Origin: Magicicada septendecula
Taxonomy: Eukaryota; Arthropoda; Insecta; Hemiptera; Cicadidae
Length of the DNA stretch: 64,000 bases
Reading direction: 5' to 3'
Assembly: GCA_034769895.1 (NCBI GenBank)
Contig: CM068372.1
Span: forward strand, 373,631,258 to 373,695,257
Shown here: positions 57,669 to 64,000 of the stretch, one piece after another
Position numbering within the stretch: the first letter of the stretch is position 1
Layout: the number at the start of each line of letters is the position of its first letter
The notes under the pieces: model-generated
The model's database searches: none
The model's input: the letters and a program-made list of their open reading frames with translations, nothing else
Told to the model about the DNA's origin: nothing
Translations under genes and position numbers: made by a program

Positions 57669-59788
57669 TATATATTGTAATAAACGGTTGTGTCGGTCTC
57701 TTAGTTTTAGAATTGGAAGTTTTAGTAATGTGTTTTGCGAACGTAAATGGTGTCATTCGGAAGCGTCTGGTAGCCTGTGTGCCTTACCTGTCCCTTCTCA
57801 CTCTTTCGTAATTCCGGATAGGCGCCAAATTGTTTTCCGTGAAAACAATTAAAAGTTTTTATCTGTATAGTTTGATATTGCACTATTGTAAATGCGAATC
57901 GTTCGCCGTCTGGCTTGTTACTGATTCTCGTTTGAGTGGGGGAAAACGTGTTGCCAACTTGTGATAACGTTGGTTATGTTGACCCACTGCTAGTAAACAA
58001 AACATACATAATATTCTTTACAAATAAATACTGGACAGTTTGTTATCGGTACACACTTTTTTATTAGGCTTTTGACTGGTTAGTTTTTGTTAACGCTTCA
58101 TACAATTAATAATTTATACAATGATTTTAGCCTCGGCAATATATTCGTTCACTCAGTGGATCGCTAGGTTGGCAGTACAATGTTTATATTAAACGCAAGA
58201 CAGCGTGGTTATTATTTTACAAAATAAATCTGCCTATAGAGTTCTTTTAAGTACGAAACAGAGGTTTATATAACAAGATAACAAAATTAGAACATATCAT
58301 TTAAAGTTCGTGATCATTAAAATTAAACAAGGTTTACTATAAATTAAATATTGTGGTGTTGAAGTGTGACAGTGTCGTTGGTGTATACATAGGTTATCAT
58401 TTGGTTATTCAATGTTTACAAAGTTACTTCTTTACTTTTTTATTTTATCAATCCTTGAAAAATACCTTCAGTGATAGTGAGAGTTTTATTATTTAGTTAT
58501 AATTTTTGAAAGAGAATTTGTTTTTTATAAATCAATAAATTCAGCAACGCTCAATGTTAGTAGATAAGAGATGTATTGTCAGTCGTCCAAGTGGGGTAAT
58601 GTGTTGATGACGATCCTTCTTTCTTCAGTCTTGGGCTTCAGGAATGGTTGGCATCTTCTTGTGGTCGAATTCCATATATTTTCCGGTCATCTGGATTAAT
58701 TCCGAGCTGGTCCTTGGTGTAGTTTGGTTGGAATGTCCTCTCGTCAGTTGTTCTGGTCCTTCTTCATCAAATTATGGGCACTTATACTGTTTTAGAGTTA
58801 AAAATTTGGGCCCTTCACGGCGTGGCGTCTCTCCAGTTGAGCGTCACTACAGATTTTTTGTTCCTAACTGAAAATTAGTCAATATTCGGTTGTTGTCATG
58901 GTAACTCAAAATTTTTGATTGGCTGAAATTGGTTTGAGATCATTGTTAGGATATTTGAATTTTTATTTAAAATGGTCACAGATCTTCTAAATGTAATTAA
59001 TCTTCAGTACTCCCTTTTTAGTAGTAAATATTATTACCACTGTTCATATTTTGGCTCAAGGATTAATTTGACAACCAATACTATAGTGTTTACTTAGGTA
59101 TCAACATTTTGACAGTTTTGTTGATTTTATTTAATTATACTGTTTTCTTAATTTACATTATTATCATAATATTTCTACCTTAATATGATTGTCTAATTGT
59201 ATTTTATAGTTTATGTGGCTTAGTCTTACTAATGTCAGTGTTTAATTCTAAAAATTGAAGTCTTTTGTAGTTTGACAGTTGGGAATTTGCCTAGGCTTAA
59301 ACAGCAATCGACTATTTTTCTTTAATTACTGAGATTACATTTTATTCTCCCCTTGTATGGGTCCTGATTGTTTTAATACATGATTCTGTTTATTTGCTCA
59401 ATGTTAATGTCTGTTCTTGTAATTGTGTGTGATTTTATTGGTTTCATATGCTAATTTGTCTACTGTCATAACTGCCTTTTAGTGTCGTTGTATTTGACTG
59501 TATTTATTTTGTTTCTTGTTTACTGGTTTTTGTTGGTTTTTAAGTCTTATTTATTACATCATATAACATAGCATCTTATGGTTTTAACAATTCCCATAGA
59601 TATAATTTTTATTCATTAAAACATAATTCTTTTGAAACATAAATCTTACTCATTAAAACATAATTATTTGAGACATAATTCTTATTCATTTAAACATACT
59701 TATTTACCTTTTATTATCCACTCATACTCTTCAGTGGGTAACAATTATTTTATAGTATTATCAAAAGAAAACAAACATATAAACATTT
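57669..59788. other. Unassigned DNA
   Basis: 58560-58880 is less AT-rich and has a 75-aa plus-strand frame (58644-58871) without recognisable homology. The rest is AT-rich and shows nothing. Confidence 0.45.
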
Positions 59789-59828
59789 AACTAAAAATGA
59801 ACTTTTTTCATGTGAAAAACTTACTATT

Positions 59829-61678
59829 TTATTGGACGCGTTTCGGCTTAGTATCCGCCTTCTTCAGCTTTGGTAACAGACTGCCAGCATTTTGTAACGG
59901 TTGTGTGGAAGGTGAAGTGGGGGTGGTGTGTGGAGGAAGGGGATTGGCGCGGGGATTCAACTTACTGTTTGTTTTCTGTATAATTGTGTCAAAAAGTGTA
60001 TGTGATTTATATTGTAATTGATCGTTGAGTATGTTGTTTGGTTGTGTTGTGTGGTGTTTATATATTTCGTATTGTTCAGTTGTGTTGAGTTTTTGACCTT
60101 TGGGTATGTAATGTAAAATTTCAAGATTAGTGTCTATGTTGGTGTAACTGTGGTTTTCTGTGTGTATGTGTGTGGCAAATGCAGAGTGTATATTGTTGTT
60201 GGTTAAAGCTTTTAAGTGTTCAGAATAACGGGATGAAAAAGATCTTCCCGTCTGGCCTATGTAGAAACTATTGCAGTCATTACAATTTAATTTGTAAACA
60301 CCTGTTTTGTTATATTTGTCTATGTCTGTGTTTGTATTACTGATGTGTTTTTTGATGGTATTGGTTGTTCTGAATGCTATTTTGTATTTGTGTTTTCTGA
60401 ATGTATTGGCGATTTTGTGTGTGTATGAGTTGTGGTATGTGAGTGTGATGTACTTATTGTGTTGTGTGTTGATGGTATTAAGTGTTTTGTTGTTTTTGTT
60501 TTTGATGCGTTTGTGAAGTATGTTTATTAAATTGGGGTTATAACCGTTTTTTATTGCTATGTATTTTATTGTGTTGAGTTCATCGGTGTAATCTTGTTTA
60601 TTTAAGGGTATTTTAGTTAGTCTATGGAGCATATGGTTGAAGGCCGCATGTTTATGTTGTGTTGGGTGGTTTGATGTGTTGTGTATAACCATGTCGGTTG
60701 TGGTTGGTTTCCTGTATATTTTGTACGTGTGTGTATTGTTAGTTTTGTTAATTGTTAGGTCTAGAAAATTTATACTATTGTTTTGTTCAGTTTCCAGTGT
60801 AAATTTTAAATTGTTGTGTATAGTGTTTATGTATTTGTGGAAGTTTTCAACTTGTCTTGTGTTGCCTTTGAATAAAAGTAATATATCATCTACATACCTG
60901 TGCCAGTATATAATTTTGTTAGTGTATTTGTTGTTGTTTATTATGTGGTTCTGTTCAATGTTGTGTATATATATTTCTGCTAGTATTCCTGATATGGGGG
61001 ATCCCATCGGGAGTCCTTCTGTTTGTGTGTATATTTTGTTACTGTATGTAAAGTAATTTTGTTCAGTTATTATTTTGGTAAGTGTGATGATTTCTTGTAT
61101 GTGTGTTTCAGGTGTGTTGTTTTGTCTGAGTAGTTGTTCTAGTGTTTGTATGGTTTCTTTGATGGGGACATTAGTGTATAAATTGGTTATATCAAAAGAT
61201 GCCAGAGTTGAGTTATGTGGGATGTGTATGTGTTCAGTTTTCCTGACTAGGTCAATGTTGTTTTTGATAGAGGTGTTGTTGCTGAGTTTTATGTTTTCTC
61301 TGATTATTTTGTCTAGTTGTTTTGCTATTTTGTGGGAGGGGGCCTGTGTGTTGTTTATTAATGGTCTGATTGGAATGTTAGGTTTATGTATTTTTGGTAA
61401 TGCATTTAGTTTAGGGGGGTTAGGTTTTATTTGTTTAAGGTATTTGGCGTTTTCTGGTTTGATTATATGTTTGGTGTTGTTTATAAATTTATTAATCTGT
61501 TTATGAAATTTTAGTGTGGGGTCTTTATTTATTTCCGTTATATTATTTTCGTTGAAGAAACTTTCGATTTTAGTGTTTAATTGGTGTTTGTCCATTATGA
61601 CGCTAATGTTACCTTTGTCGGCTTTTAGGATTGTTGTGTTGTGTTCGAGTAACTTGTGTTTTACACTATTGAGTGTTT
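59829..61678 (-). CDS. Penelope reverse transcriptase with GIY-YIG endonuclease (5'-partial)
   Basis: About 615 codons are open from the truncation point. RT: TILKADKGNISVIMDK near the N-terminus, ASFDITNLYTNVPIKET (motif A), GLPMGSPISGILAEIYI (motif B), YWHRYVDDILLLF (motif C, catalytic YVDD), NSINFLDLTI. Endonuclease: TGVYKLNCNDCNSFYIGQTG with Arg in SFSSRYSEHL, and the paired Cys (CNDC) and His (THIHTENH) expected of the Penelope GIY-YIG domain. The C-terminus is Pro/Thr-rich, ending KADTKPKRVQ. The upstream Met at 61766 is antisense to the second arm, so it is not the native start; roughly the first hundred residues of a typical Penelope protein are missing. All visible catalytic motifs are intact. 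The protein reverse-transcribes element RNA primed at an endonuclease nick. Confidence 0.9.
59835..59867 (-). ncRNA. Hammerhead-ribozyme-like motif, left arm of intact Penelope
   Basis: Mirror image of 62580-62612; identical sequence. Confidence 0.55.
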
Positions 61679-61838
61679 TTATACACAACACATCAAACCA
61701 CCCAACACAACATAAACATGCGGCCTTCAACCATATGCTCCATAGACTAACTAAAATATTATACACAACACATCAAACCACCCAACACAACATAAACATG
61801 CGGCCTTCAACCATATGCTCCATAGACTAACTAAAATA
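61679..61838 (+). repeat. 80-bp tandem duplication at the Penelope junction
   Basis: 61679-61758 and 61759-61838 are the same 80 bp (start 'ttatacacaacacatc', end 'ctaactaaaata') of Penelope coding sequence. The same stretch occurs once, inverted, in the long arm near 60610-60690. Confidence 0.95.
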
Positions 61839-62618
61839 CCCTTAAATAAACAAGATTACACCGATGAACTCAACACAATAAAATACATAGCAATAAAAAA
61901 CGGTTATAACCCCAATTTAATAAACATACTTCACAAACGCATCAAAAACAAAAACAACAAAACACTTAATACCATCAACACACAACACAATAAGTACATC
62001 ACACTCACATACCACAACTCATACACACACAAAATCGCCAATACATTCAGAAAACACAAATACAAAATAGCATTCAGAACAACCAATACCATCAAAAAAC
62101 ACATCAGTAATACAAACACAGACATAGACAAATATAACAAAACAGGTGTTTACAAATTAAATTGTAATGACTGCAATAGTTTCTACATAGGCCAGACGGG
62201 AAGATCTTTTTCATCCCGTTATTCTGAACACTTAAAAGCTTTAACCAACAACAATATACACTCTGCATTTGCCACACACATACACACAGAAAACCACAGT
62301 TACACCAACATAGACACTAATCTTGAAATTTTACATTACATACCCAAAGGTCAAAAACTCAACACAACTGAACAATACGAAATATATAAACACCACACAA
62401 CACAACCAAACAACATACTCAACGATCAATTACAATATAAATCACATACACTTTTTGACACAATTATACAGAAAACAAACAGTAAGTTGAATCCCCGCGC
62501 CAATCCCCTTCCTCCACACACCACCCCCACTTCACCTTCCACACAACCGTTACAAAATGCTGGCAGTCTGTTACCAAAGCTGAAGAAGGCGGATACTAAG
62601 CCGAAACGCGTCCAATAA
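61815..62618 (+). pseudogene. Penelope protein C-terminal fragment (thumb and GIY-YIG)
   Basis: 267 codons, open to the natural stop, with the same GIY-YIG motif as the long arm (TGVYKLNC, YIGQTG). No RT catalytic motifs, so not a full protein. The Met at 61815 is internal to the original gene. Confidence 0.85.
62580..62612 (+). ncRNA. Hammerhead-ribozyme-like motif, right arm of intact Penelope
   Basis: CTGAAGA, one extra A, helix II GGC/GCC with loop GGATACTAA, GAA, then ACGCGTC. The last gives a minimal helix III and a GUC cleavage triplet. Very short helix III and a CTGA(N)GA...GAAAC core are the form described for Penelope hammerheads, which are thought to act as dimers. Helix I pairing with the sequence after GTC is weak by eye. 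Confidence 0.55.
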
Positions 62619-62661
62619 AATAGTAAGTTTTTCACATGAAAAAAGTTCATTTTTAGTTAAG

Positions 62662-64000
62662 TGTTAGTGCTGTGAAAGAAGAGATGAATAATCAAGACAA
62701 ATATAAACATTGATTAATTATTTTGATTATTATAGAAAATTCTTATTACTAAACTTATCTGACACTATGTCATTAACTATGTTACCTAATACTATTGCAC
62801 TATGTCTTACTAAATCTTATAATGATTATTCATTGTTTTTATACCTCAGTATTACAGACATTTTCTATATGGAGAATTGACACACTAATAGTCCTTCTTT
62901 CTTACTTTCCTAATAATCTTAATTGTCACTTATTATTTTAATTGACACACACATTTAAAACCATGATAATCAGTTATCACTAATGCTAACTTAATTTTAA
63001 TACTATTAGCTTATTTAGTTACATTTTGGGTGTCCACTCATATTGGCCTTTCAACTATCACAGTCCTTCCTGTGTTTGGCCATTATTTTAGATCTCACTC
63101 ACTTATAACTTATAACTTAGTTTATGCACTTATAAACTTTGATTACTGTTTTATCGGTGTTTATCACTTTTTAATGGGGTTTATTCTCACTTTGGGGTAT
63201 TAACACTAACACCTTGCACTCAGTCTTGTTTTAGTGTTACTGGTGGGTAAAGATTAGTGTATTACTTATTCAAAATTCTCTTTCTTACATTTATTTTAAA
63301 ATGCTCATCCTCCTTACAATTTATAATCTCTCACTCTGTGTGGTTTGACTATACATGATATGTTTGTGTCGTGCTAATGTGATTTGTCCTAGTTTACTCT
63401 ATTTGTTTGGGTTAGTGTACCCTTCTATCTCTTAAGTCCTTAACAATTAATATTTTTAACTTGTCTGTCCTTACAATTATTATTATCATATAAAATTTTC
63501 ATTATTTAGTCTTTTTCATTGGTTTAACCTTAGTTTTGTATTCTTTCTGGGTTCACTTTATTTTGCCATAGTTTACATGTCACTTCCTTGGTGTTGTGGC
63601 TGATTATACCTTCACACTTCCATGCTAATTCTTTGTTCATTATTATTCTTATGATTTCCACACTCTTGTGGTAGTGTGGTGGCTAGTTCTAGTTCACTTA
63701 CAATTGTCATTATTTATGTTATTCTTGGTTTATGGGGCTGGTTCTACTCTCTCACTTACCATCTATTGGGCTATTCAGGTTAAATCGCCATGTATTACTG
63801 TATTTAACATTTTGGTTTGTTTGTTTGTTACTTCTTTATTATTAGAGGTTACTTTTCTGACTACCTTGATGTGTCTGATCGTGTTATTATTTTGAGTCAT
63901 CCATTCTTGAATCTCTGATTCATCCCTTTTTATTCTAGTGTTAATGATTAAATAATTTATCTTGTCATGTTTTCTCCATTATTGTTAGGTGAAGATATGT
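62662..64000. other. AT-rich DNA, nothing recognised
   Basis: No supported gene. The 75-aa plus-strand frame at 63668 is hydrophobic and AT-driven, with no family features. Confidence 0.5.

Larger units (their letters stand above)
59789..61678 (-). mobile_element. Penelope-like element, long arm of an inverted pair (5'-truncated)
   Basis: Minus-strand copy covering RT, linker, GIY-YIG endonuclease and 3' end. The outer 0.9 kb is identical by eye to the inverted copy at 61760-62661. The outer boundary is where the inverted match ends (TTAACTAAAAATG). Confidence 0.9.
61759..62661 (+). mobile_element. Penelope-like element, short inverted arm
   Basis: 5'-truncated within the RT C-terminal region and complete to the 3' end. 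Identical by eye to the outer part of the long arm. Head-to-head inverted, truncated partners are a known habit of Penelope elements. Confidence 0.9.

Noticed and set aside
60307..61506. Cys/Leu-rich plus-strand ORFs across the Penelope
   Set aside because: Antisense shadows of the RT-endonuclease frame.
1..64000. CRISPR array, operon or bacterial features
   Set aside because: No short spaced repeats or prokaryotic gene layout; the content is eukaryotic transposable elements.

Overview
The window is AT-rich eukaryotic DNA, almost certainly from an arthropod and probably an insect. The evidence is the type of its elements: Ty3/Gypsy gag of the kind common in insects, Ty1/Copia, hAT transposons, and Penelope-like elements with a GIY-YIG endonuclease. 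I found no host gene, rRNA or tRNA gene. Nearly everything that can be identified is a mobile element, often nested inside another.

Layout. 1-1388: unassigned DNA and a decayed Penelope 3' part. 1389-26901: a head-to-tail array of one LTR retrotransposon family ('family A', minus strand) with six LTRs sharing five internal regions, about 4.04 kb per unit. Each internal region has only a gag-like gene, open in unit 1 and broken in units 2-5, plus a short conserved 3' block. The whole array is flanked by one 4-bp target duplication (TATG). Unit 4 carries a second, non-coding LTR element (17268-21501, duplication CGCC). 26906-30727: mostly unassigned, with a possible solo LTR and part of a Copia LTR. 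30728-34213: a hAT transposon (8-bp duplication AGTTTTAC) with a decayed transposase, a nested 910-bp hAT MITE (8-bp duplication CTTGTATA) and a Penelope fragment. It sits inside the 3' LTR of a decayed minus-strand Copia element whose coding part is 34346-38238.

38351-54267: a plus-strand Gypsy element with coiled-coil gag, capsid, protease and the beginning of RT; the rest of pol is deleted. Its 3' LTR is split twice: by a 7.8-kb hAT-type element (43324-51088, 8-bp duplication CAATGAGT) and by a TRIM-like miniature LTR element (52066-53539, 4-bp duplication GTAT). The hAT-type element itself contains a Penelope end, a rearranged DDE transposase pseudogene and a single diverged relative of family A. 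54268-59788: unassigned AT-rich DNA with two opposed Penelope 3' ends meeting at a perfect TTC/GAA palindrome. 59789-62661: a young Penelope element as an inverted pair, with RT and GIY-YIG open. 62662-64000: nothing recognised.

The least ordinary features are: the LTR array bounded by a single target duplication; the duplicated LTR-end-plus-primer-binding-site modules, seen in family A and, more weakly, in the Gypsy and TRIM elements; apparent copying of tRNA-Lys sequence past the usual 18 nt; and hammerhead-ribozyme-like motifs with helix covariation at several Penelope 3' ends. All alignments were made by eye.
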